From Pseudomonas jessenii (GTDB lineage: Bacteria; Pseudomonadota; Gammaproteobacteria; Pseudomonadales; Pseudomonadaceae), in the NCBI RefSeq assembly GCF_002236115.1, contig NZ_NIWT01000001.1, positions 62,001-126,000 of the forward strand: 64,000 bases of DNA, read 5' to 3'. Below the pieces are notes generated by a model. The model saw only the letters and a program-made list of their open reading frames with translations. It was not told the DNA's origin and did no database searches. A program made the translations under genes and the position numbers. Below are positions 43,666-52,399 of the stretch, piece by piece (position 1 is the first letter of the stretch; each line of letters begins with the position of its first letter).

Positions 43666-44730
43666 TTAGTTGGGCCTTTTGCCCTCGTAAGCGTTTTGAA
43701 GCAGCTGACGAATACCATCGCGTTCGATGGGGCGTGGGTTCCAGTATGGATTAGACAGTGCGATGTCGGTCGCACGGTCAAGGTCAGCTTCTGTCAGGCC
43801 CAGTTCACGTAGCGTCATCGGAGCGCCAAGCTTCTCAGCCAGGTCGTACAATGCACCACCAGCGGAGTTATGTTTTACGCCGAGCGCCCGAATAATTCGA
43901 GCGGCTGCATCCGGTGCTGCGCTGGCGTTGTAGGCAATTGCATGGGGTAGCACGACAGTGTGAGTTTGAGCGTGAGGCAGGTTAAAGCTGCCACCCAGCG
44001 TATGGCACAACTTATGATGCAGTGCCATTCCGACGTTCCCTAGCACTGTGCTGCATAGCCAAGCACCGTATAGGCAATCACTACGGGCTCCGAGATCATC
44101 GGGCGTCCTGATTATTTGATCCAGGCCTTCAGCCATCGCACGAATACCTTCTTCCGCGATAAGAGACATGACGGGATTGCCATCCTGGGCGTACAAGCCC
44201 TCCGCCGCATGGGCAATAGCATTCATGCCACTCATCACCGACATTCCAACAGGCAGGGTTGCCGAAAGCTCGGGGTCGTAAATGACTGTCTTGGGAAGGA
44301 CGCGTGGATCCTTGCCTGTTTTTTTGATGCCGTTTTCGGTGAGCCCATAGACTGGTGTCATTTCTGATCCAGCATATGTTGTAGGGATCGCTAGAATCGG
44401 CAACCCAGACTCAAGCGCGATGGCCTTCCCGAGACCTGTGGTCGATCCGCCACCGATGGCAACTGCGCAATCAGCTCCCAACTCCTTAGCAATTTCCCTG
44501 GCTTCGCGCGCCGTCTCAATCGGTACATGCATTACTGCTTTGTCGAAGATACCTGCAGCGCGAGTGCCAAGGATTTCCGCGATTCGCTCAGCCTGATCAC
44601 GTTGTTCCGGCGTGGAAAGAATAAGTGCGCGACGTGACTCCAGCCGATCAATCTCGGCTTCAAGTTGTTGGAGGGATCCTTTGCCAAAAATCACTCTGGC
44701 GGGCAGGCCGGTATAGGTGAAATTCTTCAT
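43666..44730 (-). CDS. Maleylacetate reductase
   Basis: This 354-residue member of the iron-containing alcohol dehydrogenase superfamily has VAIGGGSTTGLGKA (cofactor), IPTTYAGSEMTPVYG and the His-rich block MALHHKLCHTLGGSFNLPH typical of maleylacetate reductases. It reduces maleylacetate to 3-oxoadipate with NAD(P)H, the step after hydroxyquinol cleavage. It is convergent with the LysR gene. Its presence beside the intradiol dioxygenase makes the hydroxyquinol assignment stronger than catechol. Confidence 0.92.
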   Translation of the reverse strand: MKNFTYTGLPARVIFGKGSLQQLEAEIDRLESRRALILSTPEQRDQAERIAEILGTRAAGIFDKAVMHVPIETAREAREIAKELGADCAVAIGGGSTTGLGKAIALESGLPILAIPTTYAGSEMTPVYGLTENGIKKTGKDPRVLPKTVIYDPELSATLPVGMSVMSGMNAIAHAAEGLYAQDGNPVMSLIAEEGIRAMAEGLDQIIRTPDDLGARSDCLYGAWLCSTVLGNVGMALHHKLCHTLGGSFNLPHAQTHTVVLPHAIAYNASAAPDAAARIIRALGVKHNSAGGALYDLAEKLGAPMTLRELGLTEADLDRATDIALSNPYWNPRPIERDGIRQLLQNAYEGKRPN

Positions 44731-44823
44731 GATGTTGATTTGATTCCTATGGATGGGGGAAGGCGCAGAAGAAGCGTTCTAGCATGTTGCCTATCGCTTC
44801 GTTCTCGCTGCTGAAAGCAGGGA

Positions 44824-45207
44824 TTAGCTCGGAATTGGGGTCGGCTGATAGGCAATCAGCTTCCACTCGCCGTCGCGTTGCTCCCAAACTGCGAGAGCCT
44901 TATTGCGAAGCGTTTTTTGGATACCACCAGCGGTGATTTCGCCATTCATTTCGCCGAACACAAGAGCGATATCACCGACTACTTTGATGGCTTGAATCGG
45001 GTGGTCTATCGAGTGGTAGATGTAGAAACCGCCCAGGCATTTGTCGAGGTAGCTTTGAAGCGTATCGACGACCCCGCTGGTATGGGCATAGCTAAGGTCG
45101 GGATGTGCGAGCGCGCGGAATGCCTCGAAATCGCCCGCCAAGATGGCGTTGTAGCGCTTGTCTTCGAGTGCGCGAATCAGATCTTCAGTTTCATTATGGT
45201 TGTTCAT
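44824..45207 (-). CDS. NTF2-like/DUF4440-type protein
   Basis: This 127-residue cone-fold protein includes IRALEDKRYNAILAGDFEAF, ALAHPDLSYAHTSGVVDT and a final WKLIAYQPTPIP. The start at 45207 has GAGG seven bases upstream. A longer frame to 45300 is mostly non-coding-like. The fold serves dehydratases, isomerases and ligand-binding proteins. It lies upstream of and on the same strand as maleylacetate reductase, so the two are probably cotranscribed. With the SnoaL-like protein at 30755, it is the second such small protein in the region. Confidence 0.8.
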   Translation of the reverse strand: MNNHNETEDLIRALEDKRYNAILAGDFEAFRALAHPDLSYAHTSGVVDTLQSYLDKCLGGFYIYHSIDHPIQAIKVVGDIALVFGEMNGEITAGGIQKTLRNKALAVWEQRDGEWKLIAYQPTPIPS

Positions 45208-46029
45208 GCTCGGCCTCTTTCGTATGGCGGGGCATAGGGCGGAAATCGAAAATGCCCCGCTGGGCGTTACCTTCAGACTTCCAGAAAGCCTGCAGCTCAC
45301 GCTTCAGTTCAAGCCTATAATTTCACTCTCGGCTATAAAACATCGTTTATGGAATTCTTTTTTTCGCTGGAGAAATAGTAGAGCCGGATTTTGTGTGGAT
45401 TTAGTCAGCGGAGGAGGCGTAACGAACCCTCAAACGTTAGGGCTGGCGGTGCTCGGGGGGATTGCATCTCAATCTTGGAATGCCGGAGAAGGAATGCTCA
45501 GGCTCTCAGCGCACTCCGTAAAATTTCAGTTTTCCACTAGGCGAAAAAGAGATTTCTCTTTCTGGCCTTTTATACCTGAAATCGCATATCTAAGATCGAT
45601 CTCAATGACAGCCATCTCGGCTGCACCATAACAAGAACGGAGAGTTAGCTATGCACTTTCTCCTTGCGATGTCCGCGATCTGCCTTGATGCCGTTGGAAG
45701 CTTTCTGACCCGCTCCTGCAGTAATCCACTTTTAGCAGTCGCGCCCAACAATCCGCTGACCGCATTGGTGCGAACTTCCTTTCGGGGTTTCGATTGCACT
45801 CGTTTGGCAGCGGCCGTTCAAATTATCTTCTCGTTCACCCCGACATTCTTCCATCAGCCCTTGAGCTGGCGGGCTGCAACTGCAGTGCTGCCATTTTTGA
45901 GGACGCTGAATCGTGGAGTAGTGGAGGGCAGGTGAATTCTCGATCGCCAAGCGATTTCTGTCGGTATTGGATTCACCCTTTGGTAGTGCGGCTACCTAAA
46001 ACACTTTAACTGCGTATCAGGAGATTTAA
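45208..46029. other. Long leader region upstream of the TIM-barrel operon
   Basis: This is about 820 bases without a convincing gene. It contains operator-like palindromes at 45360-45375 (TTTTTCGCTGGAGAAA) and, with wider spacing, at 45530-45548 (TTTTCCACTAGGCGAAAAA). A 94-residue frame at 45651-45935 has a GGAG site but a protein sequence I cannot relate to any family. It may be an eroded gene. Confidence 0.45.
45360..45375. promoter_or_regulatory. Operator candidate related to the 42641 palindrome
   Basis: TTTCGC-TG-GAGAAA preceded by TT matches the 42641 site in arm length and spacing with one arm mismatch. It lies between the divergent NTF2-like gene (-) and TIM-barrel operon (+). Confidence 0.4.
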
Positions 46030-46884
46030 ATGAGCAATCAAAATGTAGAACTGCTGGCGGCGTACTTCACGCTCTCGGGCGATGTGTACCCGTTCGGCCC
46101 TACTGAGATCAGCCCGTTCGCATTCCGCGACCGTGTAGAGGCCGCTGCAGAGGCTGGTTACACCGGCATTGGCCTCATCCATGTGGATTTGATGTCCACC
46201 GTAGATCGGATTGGTTTTGGTGAGATGCGCCACATCCTCGAAGCAAACGGCATCAAGCATGTCGAATTCGAATTTCTGACCGACTGGTACAAAGATGGTG
46301 AGCGACGTCGTGCGTCCAACAAGATGCGTGCTGAGCTGTTCAATGCTGCCCAAGAGTTGGGTGCGCGCGCTGTTAAAACCGCACCTGGTCTAAACGAAGA
46401 ACATGCTGATATTCCTCTGATGGTTGAGCACTTCGCCCTGCTCAGTGAGGAGGCAAAGTCCCACGGTACTAACATCGTGCTCGAAATCATGCCGTTCAGT
46501 AACGTGCGTACCATCGACACCGCATTGGCCCTAGTGCAAGGCGCAAACCACGATAACGGCAAGCTGTTGTTGGACATCTGGCACCTCGCTCGCGGCGGTG
46601 TCGACTTCAAAGAAATTGCCCGTATCCCAGGTAAGTTCATTGGCTCGATCGAGCTGGACGATGCCGATAAATACGCCGTAGAGGATCTGTGGCAAGACAC
46701 CATCCATCGTCGCCGTCTGCCGGGTGAGGGTGTGCTGGATGTTCCTGGATTCATCAAGGCGGTTCAAGCGACAGGTTACAACGGCCCATGGGGCGTGGAA
46801 GTACTCTCGGAGGTGGTGCGCAAGCTCCCTCTGCAAGAAATGGCTCAGCGCACTTACGAGACCACGATCTCTCAATTCAAGTAA
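46030..46884 (+). CDS. Sugar phosphate isomerase/epimerase-type TIM-barrel protein (copy 2)
   Basis: This 284-residue protein is the paralogue of the one at 31237, about two-thirds identical by eye, with the same metal-site segments (IVLEIMPFSN, LLLDIWHLARGG, GPWGVEVLSE) and the same C-terminus (YETTISQFK). A strong AGGAG precedes the ATG. It opens a + strand operon with an IolG-like dehydrogenase, FucP-like transporter, SDR and ABC system II. Divergence between the copies is spread evenly, so the duplication is old, and the two may act on different epimers or successive steps. Confidence 0.87.
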   Translation: MSNQNVELLAAYFTLSGDVYPFGPTEISPFAFRDRVEAAAEAGYTGIGLIHVDLMSTVDRIGFGEMRHILEANGIKHVEFEFLTDWYKDGERRRASNKMRAELFNAAQELGARAVKTAPGLNEEHADIPLMVEHFALLSEEAKSHGTNIVLEIMPFSNVRTIDTALALVQGANHDNGKLLLDIWHLARGGVDFKEIARIPGKFIGSIELDDADKYAVEDLWQDTIHRRRLPGEGVLDVPGFIKAVQATGYNGPWGVEVLSEVVRKLPLQEMAQRTYETTISQFK

Positions 46885-46969
46885 GTCGAGCAGGATTGGC
46901 GGGGGGGCAATGCTCTCCCGCACCCACCTAAAAATAACAGGCAGCCTAGCTGTCGAGGGAAGAATTATC

Positions 46970-47971
46970 ATGTTGCGCATTGCCGTATTAGGTGCCGGAC
47001 GTATCGGAAAAATTCACGCCGCTAACGTCGCTACAAATCCTCGCACGAAATTGGTCGTGGTAGCTGATCCGTGGAAAGACGGCGTTGACGCGCTGGCCAA
47101 GCAACTGGGTTGTGAAGCGGCTTACGACTATGCCTCCGCAGTTGATCGCGATGACGTAGATGCCGTGTTTATTGGTACGCCTACAGAATTTCATATCGAG
47201 TTGATGCTCCGCGCTGTAAAGCTCGGCAAGCCAGTGATCTGCGAAAAGCCGATCGACATGGATTACGAACGCGCGAAGGCTGCTGTCGAAGAGCTCGAAC
47301 GCCTCAATGGTCGTGTGATGCTGGCGTTCAATCGTCGATTCGACCCCGACTACCTGCGTCTTCGTCGTGCAATCGACGATGGTGAAATCGGGGTGGTTCG
47401 ACAAGTCATCATCACCAGTCGTGACCCGGCGCTGGCTGCGAGGGCATACCTGGAATCGTCCGGAGGAATATTCCGTGACATGACCATTCACGACTTCGAC
47501 ATGGCTCGGAGCCTGCTTGGCGAGGAGCCAGTTGAGGTTTTTGCGGTCGGAAGCCGACTGGTTGATCCGACGCTGGAATCCATCCCGGACTATGACAGTG
47601 TAATGGTGCTTATGCGCACCGCATCCGGCCGCCAATGTCATATCAACTGCTGCCGTGAGGCCGTATATGGTTTCGATCAGCGCCTGGAAATTTCCGGTTC
47701 CAAGGGCATGTTGCTGAACGAAAACCATCGTTCGAACAACGTTCGTCGTTATGGCGCCGAGGCTACTGACGTGGCCGACCCACTGCTCAATTTCTTCCTA
47801 GAACGTCACGCCGACTCCTACAAGATCGAGCTCGACAGCTTCCTGGATGCCCTCGAAACCAACAGCCCAATGCTGGCAACACCACGTGACGGGCTCCTGG
47901 CTCTTCGCTTGGCGAACTGCGCTACAGAGTCGGCTGAAACCGGCAAGGTAGTACGAGTAGGAAATTACTAA
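46970..47971 (+). CDS. Gfo/Idh/MocA oxidoreductase, inositol 2-dehydrogenase-like (copy 2)
   Basis: This 333-residue enzyme has a standard Rossmann motif VLGAGRIGKIHAAN (residues 6-19), CEKPID with the catalytic Lys, and GGIFRDMTIHDFDMARSLLG, which holds the Asp/His active-site pair of myo-inositol dehydrogenases (IolG). The ATG at 46970 has GAGGGAAG upstream. Longer frames run into the TIM-barrel gene. It probably oxidises a ring hydroxyl of a cyclitol or of the sugar part of a glycoside to a ketone, the group on which TIM-barrel lyases or dehydratases act. Confidence 0.9.
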   Translation: MLRIAVLGAGRIGKIHAANVATNPRTKLVVVADPWKDGVDALAKQLGCEAAYDYASAVDRDDVDAVFIGTPTEFHIELMLRAVKLGKPVICEKPIDMDYERAKAAVEELERLNGRVMLAFNRRFDPDYLRLRRAIDDGEIGVVRQVIITSRDPALAARAYLESSGGIFRDMTIHDFDMARSLLGEEPVEVFAVGSRLVDPTLESIPDYDSVMVLMRTASGRQCHINCCREAVYGFDQRLEISGSKGMLLNENHRSNNVRRYGAEATDVADPLLNFFLERHADSYKIELDSFLDALETNSPMLATPRDGLLALRLANCATESAETGKVVRVGNY

Positions 47972-48153
47972 TCCGCGTACGTGAGCCTCCAAACTTGTGC
48001 GGAGGCATTACGTCGCAGCAGAACCCGAACAAAGCATGAAATTGAAGTAGCAAAACGTAGTTGCAAGGGGCGTGATTTTTTGCCCCTAGCCAAGTGTTCA
48101 CATCACTTGGCGCGCACTGATGACGGTTAACAAAACATATAAAGGTACCGGTC

Positions 48154-49416
48154 ATGAATACAGATACGAAGGCCTTAACCGGGCTCTCCAACAATCGCGA
48201 AAAGCTATCCTCAACCCGGTTAGCCTTTATTTTCGTGACGAGCTTGTTTTTCATGTGGGGGCTCTCACATGGACTTCTCGATGTGCTGAATAAACATTTC
48301 CAAGACACTTTGCACGTTTCACGGGCACAGTCTGGATTGGTTCAAACAGCGTACTTCGGGGCGTACTTCATCATCGCCTTGCCAGTAGGCCTGTTCATGG
48401 AGCGTTTTGGCTACAAAGCGGGTATTTTGGCAGGGCTCGCGCTGTTTGCCCTAGGAGCACTGCTGTTCATTCCGGCTTCGATGGCCGGAACATTTACGCC
48501 ATTTCTGGTTGCGCTGTTTGTTCTGGCCTGTGGTCTGGGCTGCCTGGAGACTGCCGCCAACCTTTACGCGGCTGCACTTGGCGCTCCCGAAAAATCGGAG
48601 CAACGTCTGACATTCGCCCAGTCTTTCAACGGACTGGGGGCGTTCATCGGGCCGGTCATTGGTGGCGCAGTCTTCTTCGCCCCACCCATTGAATTTAACG
48701 GTAGCCGCATTGACTTGGTCTCAGTGACGTATGTCTCACTGGCGGTCATAGTGATGTTGATGTTCGTCGCCTTTGCACGAATTCACCTTCCAGAAATTCG
48801 CAACGAAAAGGCAGCCGATGTTCAGAATCAGAATGGAGACGAAGTAAGCCTCTGGAGGAAACGTAACTTCACTGGGGCGCTGCTCGCTCAGTTCTGCAAC
48901 GTTGGTGCGTACGTCGGTATCGGGGCGTTTTTTATCAATTACACGATTGATCACTGGCACGGGATATCTGCTCAGAAAGCATCGTTCCTGCTTTCACTTG
49001 GGATGCTTGCCTACATGGTCGGTCGATTCGCCGGAACATGGGTGATGCGTTACGTCCCTGCACGCTCATTACTCATCCTCAACAGCTTGGTCAGCATGGT
49101 GCTATGCATCGTTGCGATCGCTGGGTTTGAACGGATCTCTATCTTCGCAATAATCGCCATCTATCTATTCATGTCGGTGATGTACCCCACAATTTTCGCT
49201 ATGGGTATACGAGGACTGGGAGCGCATACCAAGAAAGCCGGTTCGTTCCTGGTGATGACTCTGGTTGGAGGTGCGTTCGTTCCATTCATGATGGGGGCAT
49301 TCGCCGATCATTTTGGGATTGCTACCGCCTTCTATGTACCGCTGGTGTGTTTCGCCGTCATTGCATGGTATGGGCAGAGCCAGACACCCGTCACGGCGAC
49401 CGACAAAGCTCACTAA
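48154..49416 (+). CDS. MFS sugar:H+ symporter, FucP family
   Basis: This 420-residue twelve-helix transporter of the FucP/GluP branch has FIFVTSLFFMWGLSHGLLDVLN at the start (first 20 residues seen), the LETAANLYAAALG segment and QSFNGLGAFIGPVIGG. The family takes up fucose, glucose, galactose or related sugars with protons. Its position between the dehydrogenase and SDR genes makes it a second uptake route beside the two ABC systems, either for the free sugar or for the substrate at high concentration. Confidence 0.9.
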   Translation: MNTDTKALTGLSNNREKLSSTRLAFIFVTSLFFMWGLSHGLLDVLNKHFQDTLHVSRAQSGLVQTAYFGAYFIIALPVGLFMERFGYKAGILAGLALFALGALLFIPASMAGTFTPFLVALFVLACGLGCLETAANLYAAALGAPEKSEQRLTFAQSFNGLGAFIGPVIGGAVFFAPPIEFNGSRIDLVSVTYVSLAVIVMLMFVAFARIHLPEIRNEKAADVQNQNGDEVSLWRKRNFTGALLAQFCNVGAYVGIGAFFINYTIDHWHGISAQKASFLLSLGMLAYMVGRFAGTWVMRYVPARSLLILNSLVSMVLCIVAIAGFERISIFAIIAIYLFMSVMYPTIFAMGIRGLGAHTKKAGSFLVMTLVGGAFVPFMMGAFADHFGIATAFYVPLVCFAVIAWYGQSQTPVTATDKAH

Positions 49417-49537
49417 CTCATATTCCGAACAACGACGTGTAGTAGGCCCTGCATTGCGAGGCCTGCTGCAACGGATTCGGCTTGCCCGAAATTCTTGCAA
49501 GCTGGTGATTGGCAAGTTTCAGATTAGGAAAATCAAC

Positions 49538-50263
49538 ATGAAACGACTACACGGCAAAGTTGCGTTGGTGACTGGAGGTGGAATGGGTATCGGACGTGCA
49601 ATCGCCGAGCTTTTCGCCGATGAAGGAGCCACCGTTATCGTTGGCGATGTGCACCAACCTGAGCCATACAATAATGCAAGTGTCGTTGCCAAGCACTTGG
49701 ATGTGTCAAAGCTGGAGGACTGGGAACGTCTCGTCGAAGAGGTAGTTCGTGAGCACGGTAAGGTTGATGTGCTCGTGAACAACGCGGGCTTGGTAGGATC
49801 CTACCTTCCCATCGATGAGATCACCCTCGATGACTGGAATCGGGTCATCGATATCAATCAAAACGGTGTGTTCTATGGGATGAGAACCGTCATCCCAGTC
49901 ATGAAGCGTCAGTACGCAGGCTCCATCGTTAACGTGTCTTCAATCTGGGGCATCGTCGGCGCCAGTGGTGTGTCGGCGTACCAGGCTAGCAAAGCTGCAG
50001 TGCGCATGATGAGCAAGAACGCAGCTCTGTCTTATGTGGCCAACGGTATCCGCGTCAACTCGTTGCATCCGGGGTTGGTCGAAACACCGATGATTGCTCG
50101 CCAAGCGGCTGATACCACAGCAGCCGTCGTCGCAGCGACGCCGATGGGGCGTGCGGCGGATCCCAAAGAAATTGCCTACGCAGCATTGTTCCTCTCCAGT
50201 GATGAAGCGAGCTTCATCACTGGGGCAGAGCTCGTGGTTGATGGAGGTTACACAACGCCCTGA
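49538..50263 (+). CDS. Short-chain dehydrogenase/reductase (SDR)
   Basis: This 241-residue classical SDR has VTGGGMGIGRAIA (cofactor), VNNAG, Ser in NVSSIWG, YQASK and HPGLVETPM. The ATG at 49538 follows AGGAA. Longer frames begin inside the FucP gene. It resembles 3-oxoacyl-reductase-like and cyclic-alcohol dehydrogenases. It is part of the + strand operon and probably carries out an alcohol/ketone step on the sugar or cyclitol. Confidence 0.9.
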   Translation: MKRLHGKVALVTGGGMGIGRAIAELFADEGATVIVGDVHQPEPYNNASVVAKHLDVSKLEDWERLVEEVVREHGKVDVLVNNAGLVGSYLPIDEITLDDWNRVIDINQNGVFYGMRTVIPVMKRQYAGSIVNVSSIWGIVGASGVSAYQASKAAVRMMSKNAALSYVANGIRVNSLHPGLVETPMIARQAADTTAAVVAATPMGRAADPKEIAYAALFLSSDEASFITGAELVVDGGYTTP

Positions 50264-50344
50264 GCGTTCTATTGACGTGCGCGTACTGCGACAGGGGCAA
50301 CTCCGTGCCGCAATTTTGATACCCATCTGAGGAGAACAAAAATA

Positions 50345-51298
50345 ATGAAAACGCAGAAAGGTGGTTTGTTGTGCAGCGCTGTTTTGGCAGCAGGTTTGAC
50401 GTTACAGCTTACGCCTGCAATGGCGGCTGGGGAGAAGATCGTCGTCAACTTCCAAACGTTATCCATTCCTTACTTCATCTACATGCACGAGCAGGCTGCG
50501 CAGGAAGCCAAGACGCTCAATGTTGAACTGCTTGTGCAGGATGCCCAATCTTCCTCGACGAAGCAGTCTTCGGATGTCGAGAACGCACTGACTCAAGGTG
50601 TCGATGCAATGGTTGTCGCACCCAATGATGTGACCGCCTTGGCTCCGGCTTTGAACGAAGTGCTATCTGAAAAAGTACCCTTGGTGACAGTCGACCGTCG
50701 CGTCGAAGGTACCGATGTCCCAGTGCCCTATGTGACTGCTGACAGCGTAGCGGGTGGCCGACTTATGGCCGAGTGGGTCACGACCAACATGAAAGATGGT
50801 GCGCGCGTGGCATTCATTGCCGGTACAGCTGGTTCATCAACAGCCATTGACCGTGCGAAAGGTGTCCATGAAGGACTCAAAGCTGGCGGAAGCAAATTCA
50901 AACTAGTTGCTGAGCAGTCTGGGGAGTGGGAGCGCGCCAAGGCTATGTCGGTGGCTGAAAACATCCTGACATCGCTGAGTGCAAACCCTCCAGATGCAAT
51001 CATCTGTGCGAGCGGCGACATGGCACTCGGGGCTGCGGAAGCCGTGCGGGCCATAGGGTTGAAAGGCAAGATCAAAGTCATCGGGTTTGACGCGTACCCA
51101 GAGGTGCTGCGTGCCATCCGAGACGGAGATATCGCCGGCATCGTGGAGCAAAGCCCGAGCAAACAAATCAGGACGGCCCTTCGCATGGCGGTGATGAAAG
51201 TACGCGGCGAAGCAGAGCTCGATACGGTCATCGTTCAGCCATTCATGGTCACCCAGGAAAACCTGAGTCAGGCAGAACAATACAGCGCCATTCAATAA
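50345..51298 (+). CDS. Sugar ABC transporter substrate-binding protein (system II, copy a)
   Basis: This 317-residue RbsB-like binding protein has a signal peptide (cleavage near AMAAGEK). The mature protein begins KIVVNFQTLSIPYFIYMHEQ and includes DRRVEGTDVPVPYVTADSVA and IVEQSPSKQIRTAL. It is followed at once by a close paralogue. Periplasmic capture of a sugar for the ATPase/permease pair downstream is expected. The ligand is not identifiable. Confidence 0.92.
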   Translation: MKTQKGGLLCSAVLAAGLTLQLTPAMAAGEKIVVNFQTLSIPYFIYMHEQAAQEAKTLNVELLVQDAQSSSTKQSSDVENALTQGVDAMVVAPNDVTALAPALNEVLSEKVPLVTVDRRVEGTDVPVPYVTADSVAGGRLMAEWVTTNMKDGARVAFIAGTAGSSTAIDRAKGVHEGLKAGGSKFKLVAEQSGEWERAKAMSVAENILTSLSANPPDAIICASGDMALGAAEAVRAIGLKGKIKVIGFDAYPEVLRAIRDGDIAGIVEQSPSKQIRTALRMAVMKVRGEAELDTVIVQPFMVTQENLSQAEQYSAIQ

Positions 51299-51362
51299 CT
51301 GGCGGTTCTTCGTCCGGTAAATCCGACTGTTTGATGCACCTATGCAATTAAGGAAATCGAGA

Positions 51363-52316
51363 ATGAAAACGAACAATAAACGTCGAGTGCTGACTGCTGC
51401 ATTGGCCACAGCTTTTTTGATGTCGAACGCACCCGTTTTCGCCGCTGGCGAGAAGATTGCGGTGAGCTTCCAAACCCTATCAATTCCCTTCTTCATCTTC
51501 ATGCATGAGCAGGCAGTGCAGGAAGCTAAAGCACTGGATATCAACCTGCTTGTCCAGGATGCCCAGGCTTCATCTTCCAAACAAAGTTCCGATATCGAGA
51601 ACTCGCTCACACAAGGTGCTAAGGCAGTTGTATTGACTCCGAACGATGTCTCCGCGCTCGCACCGGTTATCAATGATGTGCTGGATGAGAAGGTTCCGGT
51701 AATCGCAGTTGACCGCCGTGTGGAGGGCACTTCCTCAGCTGTGCCATTCGTAACGGCAGACAACGTGGCGGGTGGGCGCATCATGGGTGAGTGGGTTGTG
51801 AAGAACATGCCCAAGGGGGCCAATGTGGTACTGATCACCGGTCAGATTGGCTCCACCACCGCAATGGATCGAGCGAAAGGGGTGCATCAAGCACTGACTG
51901 CGGCCGGTAGCAACTTCAAACTCGTGGCCGAGCAATCCGGTGAGGCTGATCGTGCCAAGGCAATGTCGGTGGTCGAGAACATTCTGACCGCTTCGGCGGG
52001 CACTCCGCCTGATGTGATCATCTGCTCCACCGGCGATATGACGCTTGGAGCAGTCGAAGCCGTTCGAGGAATGGGACTAAGCAACAAGATCAAAATCATT
52101 GGCTACGACGCTTACCCTGAAGTTCTGAAAAGCATCAAGGCAGGTGAGATTACCGGCATCGTTGAACAGAGCCCAAGCAAGCAGATCCGCACCGCCTTAC
52201 GCCTGGTTGTGGACAATATCCGCAATGGCACCAAGATCGAATCAGTGACCGTTCAGCCGTTCATGGTCACCCAGCAAAACCTGGATCAAGCGGAGCAATT
52301 CAGCGCTATCAAGTAA
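51363..52316 (+). CDS. Sugar ABC transporter substrate-binding protein (system II, copy b)
   Basis: This 317-residue paralogue of the preceding gene is clearly related along its full length (FQTLSIPFFIFMHEQ, DRRVEGTSSAVPFVTADNVA, IVEQSPSKQIRTAL). It has its own signal peptide (cleavage near VFAAGEK) and AAGGAAA ribosome site. It arose by tandem duplication. Two binding proteins may feed one transporter with two related ligands, for example anomers or glycosides. The ligand-pocket residues would have to be compared to tell. Confidence 0.92.
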   Translation: MKTNNKRRVLTAALATAFLMSNAPVFAAGEKIAVSFQTLSIPFFIFMHEQAVQEAKALDINLLVQDAQASSSKQSSDIENSLTQGAKAVVLTPNDVSALAPVINDVLDEKVPVIAVDRRVEGTSSAVPFVTADNVAGGRIMGEWVVKNMPKGANVVLITGQIGSTTAMDRAKGVHQALTAAGSNFKLVAEQSGEADRAKAMSVVENILTASAGTPPDVIICSTGDMTLGAVEAVRGMGLSNKIKIIGYDAYPEVLKSIKAGEITGIVEQSPSKQIRTALRLVVDNIRNGTKIESVTVQPFMVTQQNLDQAEQFSAIK

Positions 52317-52399
52317 TCGACTACCCATCTTTGTAATTGACGCGGGAGAGAGCACCGCTATCTCCCTATTTAACGGATCTAGGACTGGAAGGCATCGGA

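Noticed and set aside
45651..45935. 94-residue frame with a GGAG site; another frame faintly recalls a HAD phosphatase (HPDILPSALELAG, AIFEDAE)
   Set aside because: The resemblance is too short and frame-broken to call a gene or a pseudogene.
46988..47728. 246-residue - strand frame opposite the IolG-like gene
   Set aside because: It is antisense to a well-supported Rossmann dehydrogenase and has no recognisable domain.
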